From Verrucomicrobiota bacterium (lineage in GTDB: Bacteria > Verrucomicrobiota > Verrucomicrobiia > Opitutales > Opitutaceae), in contig JAPLTN010000010.1 of the NCBI GenBank assembly GCA_026398135.1, positions 28,137-92,136 on the forward strand: 64,000 nucleotides of DNA. Direction: 5' to 3'. This document shows positions 1-8,616 of the stretch, one piece after another (positions within the stretch are counted from its first letter, which is position 1; each line of letters opens with the position of its first letter). The notes under the pieces are model-generated. The model had not been told where the DNA came from. It ran no database searches and worked only from the letters and a program-made list of their open reading frames with translations. The position numbers were made by a program, and so were the translations under genes.

Positions 1-80
1 ACGGTGATTACCACGGTGACGAGGGAGAACACGAGGATCCAAGGATCGACGCCGGTCAGGGTGGCGAGCAGGGGGCTCAT
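1..80 (-). CDS. Sodium:solute symporter, N-terminus only (cut by window start)
   Basis: Only the first 26 codons are present, reading MSPLLATLTGVDPWILVF and then a hydrophobic stretch that fits a first membrane helix. Its ATG overlaps the stop of the upstream DUF485 gene by four bases (ATGA), so the two are translationally coupled. DUF485 proteins usually sit directly before acetate/ActP-like sodium:solute symporters, so that is the inferred identity. The visible part has no family motif; the call rests on context. Confidence 0.5.
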   Translation of the reverse strand, partial: MSPLLATLTGVDPWILVFSLVTVVIT

Positions 81-418
81 GAGCGGGTGTCCTCCTGTGC
101 CTCAAGAGCGACGCGGGCTTCATCGGCCTCCAGTTTCAGGGAACGGCGGATGAAGTAACCGGAGATCAGCCAGACGTAGGGGAAAAACAGCACGCCGAGG
201 ATCAGCCAGGTAAGGGTGAAGCCGCCTACGCGCCGGGCCATGAGCGCGGGCGCGAAGTAGTTGAGCAGAGGCAGGCCGAGCAGCGCGACGAAGAAGGCGA
301 TCGCGCAGCCGATGGAGAGAGTCAATTGGCGGCGCATAAGCGAGGCCAGGAACTCCTCGCTATGGATGAGGTCGTGGTGGGGGGGGCGTGGGGAGGGAAT
401 CATCGAATCTGGGCCCAT
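77..418 (-). CDS. DUF485 family small inner-membrane protein
   Basis: A protein of about 113 residues with two hydrophobic helices (TLSIGCAIAFFVALLGLPLL and LTWLILGVLFFPYVWLISGYF) separated by a short loop and followed by a charged acidic tail. The segment HDLIHSEEFLASLMRRQ before helix 1 is the typical DUF485 lead-in. DUF485 proteins are accessory membrane proteins encoded just before sodium:solute symporters, as here. The start is uncertain: the frame is open to 460, and ATGs at 418 and 403 both fit; none has a clear ribosome binding site. Confidence 0.75.
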   Translation of the reverse strand: MGPDSMIPSPRPPHHDLIHSEEFLASLMRRQLTLSIGCAIAFFVALLGLPLLNYFAPALMARRVGGFTLTWLILGVLFFPYVWLISGYFIRRSLKLEADEARVALEAQEDTRS

Positions 419-449
419 CGCTAAAGAGTTTCGCGCTAAAGCCTTTAGC
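419..449. repeat. CGCTAAA motifs and short palindrome
   Basis: CGCTAAA occurs at 419-425 and 434-440. The second copy is part of a perfect 15-base palindrome, GCTAAAG-C-CTTTAGC (435-449). It lies between the DUF485 gene and the coiled-coil gene. The heptamer is the same unit that builds the larger palindromes at 22434 and 23992, so this may be a degenerate relative. Confidence 0.4.
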
Positions 450-481
450 TTGTTCGCCAAACAATTTTGTATGCGCCAAGC

Positions 482-1246
482 TTATTCGTTGAATTCGTCG
501 CGCTTCTTGACGCGTTCAGCTTCCAGCTCGGCGGCGACGGCCGGATCGACCAAGGCGAGGCGGCGGCGGAGGTCTTGTTCGGCGCGGCGAAGATCTTCGT
601 GGCGTTGCTCGAGCATGATCTCGTGCTCCTGCTGGGCGGAGACCTTGTCCATCAGGGTGGTCTCTGATTGCTCGATGAAGGCCTCCCGTTCGCGGAGCGC
701 GGCCTTGGCTTCGACCAAGGTGGCCTCTTGGGCGTCGAGGGTAGCGCGGAGTTTTTCGAGTGCGACGCGTTCTTCCTGGCTGGCGGCGAAGGGCGGCAGG
801 GTGCTGGCCTTGCGCTGAACCTTGAGCAGGCTCTCGCGGACGCGCAGGAGGTTTTCGGTTTCGGCGATTTCGCGTTCGCGTTCACCGAGTCGGGCCTGGA
901 GTTCGACGAGGGCGGCCTCGCGTTCGGCCAGTTCAATTTCAAGCAGGCGGAGCGCTTTTTCCTGTTCCTCGAGGCGGGTGCGCTCGGCGGTTTGGGTGGA
1001 AGCAGGGGGCGGAGGGGGAAGCGGTTGAGCGCTGGGAAAGGGGGACCGGCTGTTGATGCGTTGTTCCACCTTGCGGTGCTGGTCGGGGTGCATGTCCGCG
1101 TAGGCGAGCGAAATCATGCCGCCAGTGACGGACGAGGTGGCTGCGCCTGGTGAACGGCGCGGTAGAATAAGGTTGGTGGTGCGTCGCGCTGGCGGCGGCA
1201 GACCGGGCGGAGCCGGCCGGTTGGGGGGGGGCGGGTAGTCGGACAT
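482..1246 (-). CDS. Coiled-coil protein of unknown function, third gene of a parA operon
   Basis: A protein of 254 residues. The first 80 or so are proline-rich and probably disordered (MSDYPPPPNRPAPPGLPPP). From about residue 85 to the end it is an almost continuous charged coiled coil rich in Glu, Arg, Leu and Ala (EEQEKALRLLEIELAEREAA and similar). The ATG at 1246 is chosen because the upstream extension runs antisense-like into the previous gene. It follows two genes on the same strand, the first being a ParA ATPase. I do not recognise a family; a filament, scaffold or partner role with the ParA is only inference. Confidence 0.7.
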   Translation of the reverse strand: MSDYPPPPNRPAPPGLPPPARRTTNLILPRRSPGAATSSVTGGMISLAYADMHPDQHRKVEQRINSRSPFPSAQPLPPPPPASTQTAERTRLEEQEKALRLLEIELAEREAALVELQARLGEREREIAETENLLRVRESLLKVQRKASTLPPFAASQEERVALEKLRATLDAQEATLVEAKAALREREAFIEQSETTLMDKVSAQQEHEIMLEQRHEDLRRAEQDLRRRLALVDPAVAAELEAERVKKRDEFNE

Positions 1247-1272
1247 GGGGTATGGACGCTGACTTGGGTGAG

Positions 1273-2193
1273 TTATTTCAGGCCGAACAAGCGTCTGAAG
1301 AAGGAACGCTTGGCGGGTGTAGCGGGCGGGGCGGGCGGAGTTGGCAGATGGGGGCGCAGTAGTTCCAAAACCAGCGCGTGCAGGGTGTGGTCGGGGATGT
1401 CGGCGACGAGTCTGGCGGGCGGGGCGCCGGCGGAAATGGCGGTGCACATATCGGCGTGGGCGGCGGAAAAGTAAGCAACGGCGTGTGCGGTCCGGTTACG
1501 GAGCTCGGCCGGGAGCGTTGCGGGGTTTTGGAGGAGGGCGGTTCGAGCGGGTGCGGAGAGCGCGCGGACGGAGAGCGCGATAGTCTCGGGTAAATAAAGT
1601 CCGGGGTAGCCGGCGCGCAGCGGGAGTAATTTGGCCAGGCTGGTTTCGTCTTTTTGCGCCAAGGCGTTGAGCAGTTCGCGAAAGTCGCCGCCGATGATGA
1701 CGGATTGGGAGAGGCGGGTGGAGAAGGTCACGAAACCGCCCAGAGTGCGGATGTTTTCGTTTTGGCAGAGGGCTAGAGTGCCAGCGGAGAGGGCGGAGAG
1801 GGCGAGAGGGAAGTCTTCCGGCAGCCCGAGTTTGGCGAGGTTTTTGAAGAGCGGGGAGGCCGGGTCGTCGGCTCCATCGGCGGATACGGCCAGATCGTCC
1901 AGCATGTCGCCGAAGGGCTGGTCGAACGCGTTGGTGTCGTTGAGCAGGGTGATGAGGTTTTGGAGTTGCTCGGGTGGGAGGCCTCGAACGCCGAGGGCGG
2001 CAAGGGCTTGGGCGTAGGGTAAGTAGATGTAGGCGGCGGGGGTCTCGTCCGGGGAGACGATGGGCCAGGGCGGGACGTCGAGATCCTGGGCGAGGCTGGC
2101 GAGGGGAGTTTCGACGAGGATCGAATTGGCGAAGGCGTGGCGGGCTTTGTTCCAGGCAAGGACGTCGGCGGGAAGGGGAGGAGTGGTGGCCAT
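1273..2193 (-). CDS. Hypothetical protein, second gene of a parA operon
   Basis: A 306-residue, mostly helical, Ala/Leu-rich protein with no signal peptide or membrane segment. It ends in a Pro-rich linker (HLPTPPAPPATPAKR) and a basic-aromatic tail, SFFRRLFGLK, which could be an amphipathic membrane- or partner-binding helix. It lies 16 bases after parA and 26 bases before the coiled-coil gene, so the three are probably co-transcribed. I do not recognise the family. The tail and context suggest a partner or cargo adaptor of the ParA ATPase, but this is inference. Confidence 0.7.
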   Translation of the reverse strand: MATTPPLPADVLAWNKARHAFANSILVETPLASLAQDLDVPPWPIVSPDETPAAYIYLPYAQALAALGVRGLPPEQLQNLITLLNDTNAFDQPFGDMLDDLAVSADGADDPASPLFKNLAKLGLPEDFPLALSALSAGTLALCQNENIRTLGGFVTFSTRLSQSVIIGGDFRELLNALAQKDETSLAKLLPLRAGYPGLYLPETIALSVRALSAPARTALLQNPATLPAELRNRTAHAVAYFSAAHADMCTAISAGAPPARLVADIPDHTLHALVLELLRPHLPTPPAPPATPAKRSFFRRLFGLK

Positions 2194-2209
2194 GGGTGGA
2201 GCGGCGGAC

Positions 2210-3103
2210 TTAGGCGGACGGCGGCGGGGCGGAGTTGACGAGCTCTTCGGCGAGGCGTTCGTAGTCGCGCACGACGTTGTCGCCGGCGGCTTCCTGGCCG
2301 AGCAGGTTGACGGGCAGGCCGAGGGCCACGGCGCGGCGCACGACCATGGCGTCGCGCACGAAGGTTTCGAAAATCTTGGCTTCCTTGGCCGCGCGTTTGG
2401 CGGTTTTGAACTGGTTGAGCCGAAGCTGCATCCGCATCTTGGGCACTTCGATGTCCACCCCGGTTTTAATGGCGTTGAAAATGATGCCGTAGATCTGCGA
2501 GGCCGGGCCCATGGCGGTGCGGCGGAAGCTGGCGGAGAGCTGGTGGAAGCGCCCGAGTTTTTCGACCAGCAGGGTGAAGCCGATCAGGGAGAGGGCGTCG
2601 GGGTTGGAGGGGACGTAAATTTCGTTGGCGGTGAAGATGCCACACTGCGAGGCGCGCAGGATATTGGGCGGGCAATCGAAGAGGACGAAGTCGTAGTCGG
2701 CCTCCACCTCGGCGAGTTGTTCCTGGAAAATCAGGTAGGCGGGGCGGCGCGGGGCGCCGGCGTATTCGCTCTCCAGGTCGACGAGATTGAAGCTGGTGGG
2801 GAGCAGATCGAGGCCGGGCAGCGGGCAGCCGCCGGCTTTGTCGGCGACGACATTGTGGAGGATAAGGTCTTTTACCCGGGCGCGGCCGGGTTCGAAAATC
2901 GAAAAGACGGCACCTTCGCCGGTGGCGTTGATGGGGTTCCAGCGTTCGAGTTTGAGCAGCCAGATGGAGGCGTTGGATTGAGTGTCGAAATCGCAAAGCA
3001 GCACGCGAAGACCGAGGCGGGCGAGACAGGCGGCGGTGTTGACGATGAGGGACGTTTTGCCGACGCCGCCCTTGTAGTTAATAAAAGCTATTTTTCTAGC
3101 CAT
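2210..3103 (-). CDS. ParA/MinD-type ATPase
   Basis: A 297-residue P-loop ATPase. The deviant Walker A motif KGGVGKTS is at residues 11-18, with the signature lysine needed for ATP-dependent dimerisation. The DFDTQSNAS block at about 39-47 matches ParA, and DFVLFDCPPNI is the Walker B region. ParA proteins bind nonspecific DNA and move plasmids, chromosomes or protein complexes along the nucleoid. No parB or parS-like cluster is next to it. The two following genes are of unknown function, so this is probably an orphan ParA that positions a protein cargo rather than the chromosomal partition ATPase. Confidence 0.9.
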   Translation of the reverse strand: MARKIAFINYKGGVGKTSLIVNTAACLARLGLRVLLCDFDTQSNASIWLLKLERWNPINATGEGAVFSIFEPGRARVKDLILHNVVADKAGGCPLPGLDLLPTSFNLVDLESEYAGAPRRPAYLIFQEQLAEVEADYDFVLFDCPPNILRASQCGIFTANEIYVPSNPDALSLIGFTLLVEKLGRFHQLSASFRRTAMGPASQIYGIIFNAIKTGVDIEVPKMRMQLRLNQFKTAKRAAKEAKIFETFVRDAMVVRRAVALGLPVNLLGQEAAGDNVVRDYERLAEELVNSAPPPSA

Positions 3104-3122
3104 GAGTCAGGGGGGCGCGGGG

Positions 3123-3137
3123 CAGTTGTGGCAACTG
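3123..3137. promoter_or_regulatory. Short inverted repeat, possible operator
   Basis: CAGTTG-TGG-CAACTG is a perfect hyphenated palindrome 20 bases upstream of parA, in the 167-base divergent gap between parA and the phosphatase-like gene. It is placed where an autorepressor could bind. No protein assignment is possible from sequence. Confidence 0.3.
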
Positions 3138-3270
3138 AACGCGTTTTTAGGGTTTGTTGAACGCACGGCGAGGGGAATATCGGCGCTTATCCGGGTCGGT
3201 AAACGGGGTGGGTGGTTTTTGACATACTTTTGGCATCGCCGCCGGAAGCCGGCGGGGGCGTGCTGGGGGT

Positions 3271-4284
3271 ATGAATCCGGATTTGAGCAAAAATAAATTA
3301 GCGCGGGCGCGTCGGCTCTTGTGCGCGTTGCAGCGCGAGATTCAGGCGCGGGTGATCAAGGCGCGGGCGAGGCAGGGCGGGCGTTTTTCCCAAGTGGTGG
3401 CGGTGACGCCGGAGGATACGATTTTCCATGTGGATCGACTCACGGAGGCGGTGATTTTTGAGTGGCTGGCCGTGCATTGGCCGGTGGATTGGCCGGTCGA
3501 GTTGGTGATGGAGGGGGGCACGCCGGGGGCCACTTTTCCGGCGGGGCTGCCGCCGGCCCGCACGGTGTGGAAACTGATTCTTGATCCGATCGATGGCACG
3601 CGGTGCATCATGTATGACAAACGCAGCGCCTGGACCCTGGCCGGTCTGGCTCCGCAGCGGGGCCAGCGCACCGGGATTCAGGACATCGTGGTGGCGGCGA
3701 TGACCGAATTGCCGACGGCCAAGGCGGGTGCGGCGGATCAGTTTAGTGCGGTGCGAGGCGGACCCTTGGTCGCGACCCGGCATGACTTACGAACCGGAGA
3801 GGCAAAAAAATGGACGCCCCGGCCGAGCCAGGCGACGGATTGCGACCATGGCTTCGCCTCGGTGGTGAAGTTTTTTCCCGAGGGCAAGGCCGAGGCGGCC
3901 GGGGTCGAGGAGGCGCTCTGGCGCGAGCTCGGATTGTATGGAGCACAGGGGGGCGCGCGGGTTTTTGACGATCAATATCCGTCCACCGGAGGGCAGATTT
4001 ATGAGCTTTTGGCAGGCCATGATCGTATGGTGGCGGATTTGCGGCCGTTGTTGGCGGCGACAGCGGGCCGTGCGGTCCCGCTGTGCTGTCATCCCTACGA
4101 CATTTGCACGGCTTTATTATTGGAGGCGGCGGGAGGCGTGATCGAGCGACCGGAGGGCGGTCCGATCCGGGTGCCCTTGGATACGCTGACGCCGGTGGCG
4201 TGGGTGGGTTATGCGAATCGAGAGTTGGCCAAGCGCATGCGACCCGCCTTACGAAAGGCGTTGGCGGCCGGGCCATGCAGCTGA
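3271..4284 (+). CDS. Inositol monophosphatase-like protein
   Basis: A 337-residue protein with the metal-binding motif of the inositol monophosphatase/FBPase superfamily, ILDPIDGTR, at about residues 105-113, and a C-terminal HPYDICTALLLEAAGG block that matches the second metal-ligand Asp region. Such enzymes hydrolyse phosphate esters using Mg2+. It is longer than usual (about 260), with extra sequence between the two blocks, and the usual GEE ligand motif appears as MEGG. The substrate is therefore unclear and it may be a divergent or noncanonical member. The start has a G-rich ribosome binding site (CTGGGGGT) just upstream. Confidence 0.8.
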   Translation: MNPDLSKNKLARARRLLCALQREIQARVIKARARQGGRFSQVVAVTPEDTIFHVDRLTEAVIFEWLAVHWPVDWPVELVMEGGTPGATFPAGLPPARTVWKLILDPIDGTRCIMYDKRSAWTLAGLAPQRGQRTGIQDIVVAAMTELPTAKAGAADQFSAVRGGPLVATRHDLRTGEAKKWTPRPSQATDCDHGFASVVKFFPEGKAEAAGVEEALWRELGLYGAQGGARVFDDQYPSTGGQIYELLAGHDRMVADLRPLLAATAGRAVPLCCHPYDICTALLLEAAGGVIERPEGGPIRVPLDTLTPVAWVGYANRELAKRMRPALRKALAAGPCS

Positions 4285-4463
4285 AGCGGGGATGGCGCGA
4301 GCTTTGGTCGCAGCGCGGGCGGTGTTGCCGTCCGCCCATGAGGCGCCGATCAGCGTGGCCGGGGTAACGACAGGCTTAATCACGCCCGACAATCGGGAAA
4401 CGGGCGTTTCCGGTCCGGCATACGCCGGTTGCCTTCCCGGAACGCTGGCTTAACGATGGCGGC

Positions 4464-4973
4464 ATGTTGCGGAGCTGTAATGCGTCGGCTGTTCGCGGGT
4501 GCGCGCTTGGCCTCGGTCTTTTGATCGCGGGGCTGCTGGCGGCGTGCTCCAGCTTCGAGTCGAGGGCGAAGGAGAAGGCTGCGCTTTTCGCCACGCTCGA
4601 CCCCGCCACTCAGGCCCGCTTGCAGGCAACGGAGATCCGGCTCGGGGATACGCCGGATCTCGTTTATCTGGCGCTTGGGCGTCCGAGCGAGAAACGTGAA
4701 CGCCTCACCGACGCCGGTCGCGAGACGGTGTGGGTTTATACCGCCACTTGGCAGGAATATCAGGGCACGCGCCTGGTCGGTTACCGGCGCGAGGTTGTGC
4801 GCAATAAAAACACCCAAGTGGATCAAGTCATTTACACCCCCGATTATCAGCCGATTTACGCGGCACGGGCCGAAGATCGCATGAGGGTGACTTTCACCAA
4901 CGAACGCGTTTCCGCTCTTGAACAGTTACAACCCGGCAAGGGCGGGGCCGGATCTCGCCCGAAACAGCCGTAA
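4464..4973 (+). CDS. Putative lipoprotein
   Basis: A 169-residue protein with an N-terminal hydrophobic segment ending in a lipobox, LLAAC at about residues 24-28, so it should be lipidated and anchored in a membrane. The mature part starts with a helical segment and then has a small beta-rich domain (DLVYLALGRPSEKRE, TVWVYTATWQEYQGTRLVGYRREV) that resembles the SmpA/OmlA style of fold, where short strands follow the GxP turn. That resemblance is weak. Neighbours give no functional clue. The 179 bases before it hold no recognisable gene. Confidence 0.7.
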   Translation: MLRSCNASAVRGCALGLGLLIAGLLAACSSFESRAKEKAALFATLDPATQARLQATEIRLGDTPDLVYLALGRPSEKRERLTDAGRETVWVYTATWQEYQGTRLVGYRREVVRNKNTQVDQVIYTPDYQPIYAARAEDRMRVTFTNERVSALEQLQPGKGGAGSRPKQP

Positions 4974-5003
4974 TCCACTCGTGTTTTAATGCAGTATAAT
5001 CGC

Positions 5004-5089
5004 GTAACCCGATTTAATTAAACGAATTCAGGATTTAGCCAGAAACTTTCGCTAAACCTCCGGCCGGGACGAGCCGATTAACGGGTTAC
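5004..5089. repeat. Inverted repeat in leader of the sensor kinase gene
   Basis: GTAACCCG (5004-5011) followed by TTAAT pairs with ATTAACGGGTTAC (5077-5089), giving about 13 pairs with a two-base bulge across a loop of about 60 bases. It sits in the 144-base gap before the kinase gene, downstream of a TATAAT hexamer at 4995-5000. It could be a leader-RNA hairpin or a decayed palindromic element. Confidence 0.3.
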
Positions 5090-5117
5090 TCGATTCTGTG
5101 GCTATGGATTGAGTTCC

Positions 5118-8100
5118 ATGTCGTCTAAACCACTCCCCATGCTTCGAAGGTTTAGCCCTTGGTTGCTGATCGGGCTCCTTTTGGTGAGCGGCTTGCTGGC
5201 GTGGCAGGCCGAGCGTGCGGCGGAGCGGGCCGACCAGTTGCGCGGTGAGAAGCTGGGGGATCGCATCACGCAGGAGATCACGCGTCGCATCCGGCAATTC
5301 GAGTATGGTTTGCATGGCGCGCGTTCGCTTTGGCCGGCCAGCAAGTCGGTGGAGCGCGACGAATTTGCCGCCATGGTCGCCGACCGTGAGTTGACCGAAA
5401 AATTCCCCGGGGCGATCGGCCTTGGTTTTATCCGCCGGGTGCCGCGCGAGCGGCTGGATGCCTTTATTACTGCGACGCGTGCCGACGCGGCACCGGAATT
5501 CAAGGTGAAGAGCAGCGGCACCGCGCCGGATCTCTACGTCATAGAATTTATCGAGCCGCTGGCGCAAAATCTTGCCGCTCAGGGCTATGATGTGGGGCAG
5601 GAGCCGCTCCGTCGCGCTGCTGCCGATCGGGCGATGTTGAGCGGCGAGCCATCGATCACCGCGCCGATCACGCTGGTGCAGGCACGTGATGAGGGGCCGG
5701 GCTTTCTTCTGTTCGATCCCATTTACAAGACAGGCTCCCATCCCGTGACCCCCGAAGAGCGCCGCCGCCAGCTCATCGGCTGGACGTATATGCCGCTGGT
5801 CGCCAGTCGCATTTTGGCGGATGTGGCGTCGCAGGCCGGGGGGGAACTCGATTTTGAACTTTTTCACGGGACCGAACCGAACCCCAGCCAGTTGATTTTT
5901 TCCCACTCCGATCGCCCGTTAAGTCCGACGGTGAATCGCGGCTATGCCGGGCTCCAGTCGCTGCAAATCGCCGGCCAGCGCTGGACGCTTGCCCTCAGCG
6001 CCACCGCGACCTTCCAGCGTGCTTCCCGGCTGGGCGTTTACAGTAGCGGCTGTGGAGCGTTTTTGCTGGGGGCGCTGGTGTTGAATCTGGGACGCACCGC
6101 TAGTCGTGCCAAAAAGCTCGCGGAGGATATTACGGCGGATCTTTCCGCTGCGGTGCGCAAGTCCGAGATGCTGGCGCTGGTGGCCACCCACACTACGAAT
6201 GCGGTCGTCTTCACCAATGCGCGCCGGGAGATCACATGGGTAAACGCCGGTTTTACGCGAATCACGGGGTATGAGCTGAATGAGGTTTTAGGGAAATCCC
6301 CGGGCTCCGTGTTGCAGTGTCCGCGTACCGCAGCGGCTACGATTCAGGCGATAAAGGAGTGCTTGAATCGCGAAGAAGGGTTTCGGGGGGAAATTTTAAA
6401 CCGGGATAAGAACGGTCGTGAATACTGGATCGCCCTCGACTTGGTGCCCTTGCGCGATGCGGCCGGACGCTTGGAAGGTTTCATGGCGATCGAGCTCGAT
6501 ATTAGCGAACGCAAGCTGGCCGAGGCCAATTTGCAGGAGCATTCCGAACGCACCGCCCTGGCCCTCGCCGCCGGAGAGCTGGGGCTCTGGGACTGGGATA
6601 TCACCACAGGCCGGACTCACTTCGATGCGCGGTGGGCTGAGATGATCGGGGAATCGTTTGCCGACCTGCGTCCGCACGTGGATGAGTGGGTGACGCGCTG
6701 CCATCCCGAGGATTTGCCGCTGGCGCAGGCGGCTTTGCAAAAACACTTCGCCGGGGAAACCCCGCTTTATCAATGTCGGCATCGTCTCCGGCATCGCGAT
6801 GGTTCGTGGCGTTGGATTCTGGACGTGGGAAAGGTGGTCTCGCGCGGCCCGGAGGGTGCTCCGCTACGCATGGTCGGGACGCATCAGGACATCACCGCGC
6901 AACATCTCGATCAAATGGAACGCGCCCGCCAGGCCACCGCGCTCGAGCACACCGGGCGCTTGGCCCGGGTGGGTTCCTGGGAACTGGATCTGGCGACCGG
7001 TCGTTTATCGTGGAGTGACCAAGTGCGCGCGATTCATGAAGTCGGCCCGGAGTTCCGCCCTTCACTGGCTACCGCCCTAGGTTTTTATCCCGAGGAGGCG
7101 AATGCGGCCATAAATGCGGCGGTCTATGCCGGCATCGAACGGGGCGAGGCTTTTGATGTGGAATTACCCTTGGTCACCGCGCTGGGCAGTCAGCTCCGGG
7201 TGCGAGTGCAGGGCGAGGCGGTGCGCAAAGGCAATCGCACTGTCGTACTGCGGGGCGCGATGCAGGATGTCACGGAGTCCTACCGCCAGCGCGCCGCGCT
7301 CGCCGCCGCCAAGGAGGCCGCGGAGGCCGCCACGCGTGCCAAGGCCGACTTTCTGGCCAACATGAGCCACGAAATCCGCACGCCGATGAACGCGGTTCTG
7401 GGCATGGCCGAGCTTCTGCACAGCACCTCCCTCACCGAGGAACAGGCGGGTTTCGCCGCAACCCTGCGCACGAGCGGCCAGGCCTTGCTCGCCATCATTA
7501 ACGATATTCTCGATTTCTCCAAAATCGAGTCCGGCCAGCTGGAACTGGAGCAGACGCCCGTCTCCCTTCGTGAACTGGTGGACAATGCCAAGACCATCCT
7601 GGCCGCCGCGGCGACCGCCAAGGGACTATCGCTGACGATCGGGTTCGGGCCGGATGTGCCCGAGGCCATAATGGGCGATCCGGTGCGCCTGCGTCAGATT
7701 CTGACTAATTTGCTGAGTAACGCGGTTAAGTTTACCGCCGTCGGCGGCATCCGCCTGGTCGTGGCGCGGACGCATTCGGATGATTTCGTGGCGCGGGATT
7801 CCAACGCCTTTTCGCCCGGTGCCGCGTTTTCATTAAGTTTTTCGGTACACGATACGGGTATCGGCATACCGGCTGACCGATTGGACCGGCTTTTTAAGTC
7901 GTTCAGTCAGGTTGATGCTTCCACGACCCGCCATTACGGAGGAACGGGCTTGGGTTTGGCCATTTCGTCGCGACTGGCGGGGCTGATGGGCGGGCGCATC
8001 CAAGTAGTATCCGAGTTTGGCAAAGGCTCGACGTTCCGGCTCGAACTTGAAGTCACTCCGGCTGCATTGCCCGCCGAGGCGCTTCCGGCGACGTCCGGCG

Positions 8101-8492
8101 AGCCCTTTCCCGCGCGTGCTTTGCGCATCCTGCTTGCCGACGATATTTCGACCAATCAGCAAGTCGCCCTGCTCTTGCTGAAGCGGCTGGGCTACACCGC
8201 CGGGGTGGCGGGCAATGGGCTCGAAGTCTTGGCCGCCGTTGCACATGCGCCCTTTGATGTGATTTTCCTCGATGTGCAGATGCCTGAGATGGACGGCCTC
8301 ACCTGCGCGCGCCGCCTCTGCGAAACGTATGCCCGCGAACGGCGGCCGTGGATCATCGCCATGACGGCCAATGCGCTGGAAGGGGATCGTGAGCTGTGCC
8401 TCGCCGCCGGTATGGACGATTACATCACCAAGCCCATCAGCGGGCAGTCGCTGTCCGCCGCCCTTGGTCGCTTGCCTGATTTTGCCCGTTAA
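5118..8492 (+). CDS. Hybrid sensor histidine kinase (CHASE, three PAS, HisKA, HATPase, REC)
   Basis: A 1124-residue membrane sensor. It has a transmembrane helix at about 12-27, a periplasmic CHASE-type ligand domain at about 40-295, a second helix at about 303-325, and PAS domains at about 350-470, 480-600 and 613-725. The HisKA box ANMSHEIRTPMN carries the phospho-accepting His751. The ATPase domain shows LTNLLSNAVKF, DTGIGI and GGTGLGLAI. A C-terminal receiver follows with Asp1052 in IFLDVQMPEMDG and the conserved Lys in TKPI. No response regulator or Hpt gene is adjacent, so the output is unknown. The ATG at 5118 is preferred over the TTG at 5109. A possible -10 box (TATAAT) is at 4995. 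Confidence 0.93.
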   Translation: MSSKPLPMLRRFSPWLLIGLLLVSGLLAWQAERAAERADQLRGEKLGDRITQEITRRIRQFEYGLHGARSLWPASKSVERDEFAAMVADRELTEKFPGAIGLGFIRRVPRERLDAFITATRADAAPEFKVKSSGTAPDLYVIEFIEPLAQNLAAQGYDVGQEPLRRAAADRAMLSGEPSITAPITLVQARDEGPGFLLFDPIYKTGSHPVTPEERRRQLIGWTYMPLVASRILADVASQAGGELDFELFHGTEPNPSQLIFSHSDRPLSPTVNRGYAGLQSLQIAGQRWTLALSATATFQRASRLGVYSSGCGAFLLGALVLNLGRTASRAKKLAEDITADLSAAVRKSEMLALVATHTTNAVVFTNARREITWVNAGFTRITGYELNEVLGKSPGSVLQCPRTAAATIQAIKECLNREEGFRGEILNRDKNGREYWIALDLVPLRDAAGRLEGFMAIELDISERKLAEANLQEHSERTALALAAGELGLWDWDITTGRTHFDARWAEMIGESFADLRPHVDEWVTRCHPEDLPLAQAALQKHFAGETPLYQCRHRLRHRDGSWRWILDVGKVVSRGPEGAPLRMVGTHQDITAQHLDQMERARQATALEHTGRLARVGSWELDLATGRLSWSDQVRAIHEVGPEFRPSLATALGFYPEEANAAINAAVYAGIERGEAFDVELPLVTALGSQLRVRVQGEAVRKGNRTVVLRGAMQDVTESYRQRAALAAAKEAAEAATRAKADFLANMSHEIRTPMNAVLGMAELLHSTSLTEEQAGFAATLRTSGQALLAIINDILDFSKIESGQLELEQTPVSLRELVDNAKTILAAAATAKGLSLTIGFGPDVPEAIMGDPVRLRQILTNLLSNAVKFTAVGGIRLVVARTHSDDFVARDSNAFSPGAAFSLSFSVHDTGIGIPADRLDRLFKSFSQVDASTTRHYGGTGLGLAISSRLAGLMGGRIQVVSEFGKGSTFRLELEVTPAALPAEALPATSGEPFPARALRILLADDISTNQQVALLLLKRLGYTAGVAGNGLEVLAAVAHAPFDVIFLDVQMPEMDGLTCARRLCETYARERRPWIIAMTANALEGDRELCLAAGMDDYITKPISGQSLSAALGRLPDFAR

Positions 8493-8521
8493 GGCGCGAC
8501 CGGGGGTTGCACGGTCGCGCC
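8493..8521 (+). terminator. Strong hairpin directly after the kinase stop codon
   Basis: GGCGCGACCG (8493-8502) pairs perfectly with CGGTCGCGCC (8512-8521) around a nine-base loop. There is no T-tract after it, so it may be a factor-dependent terminator or an mRNA 3-prime stabiliser rather than a classic intrinsic terminator. Confidence 0.5.
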
Positions 8522-8616
8522 AATGGCCTTTGGGCGGCTATTGGCCAAACGGACATTACGTTATGGCACACCCAATCTGGCATGGTGTCTGCGCGTTTGA
8601 TTCCTAATTTATCGCA

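Noticed and set aside
3219..3247. TTGACA hexamer as a -35 box for the phosphatase-like gene
   Set aside because: No -10-like hexamer at 16-18 bases downstream.
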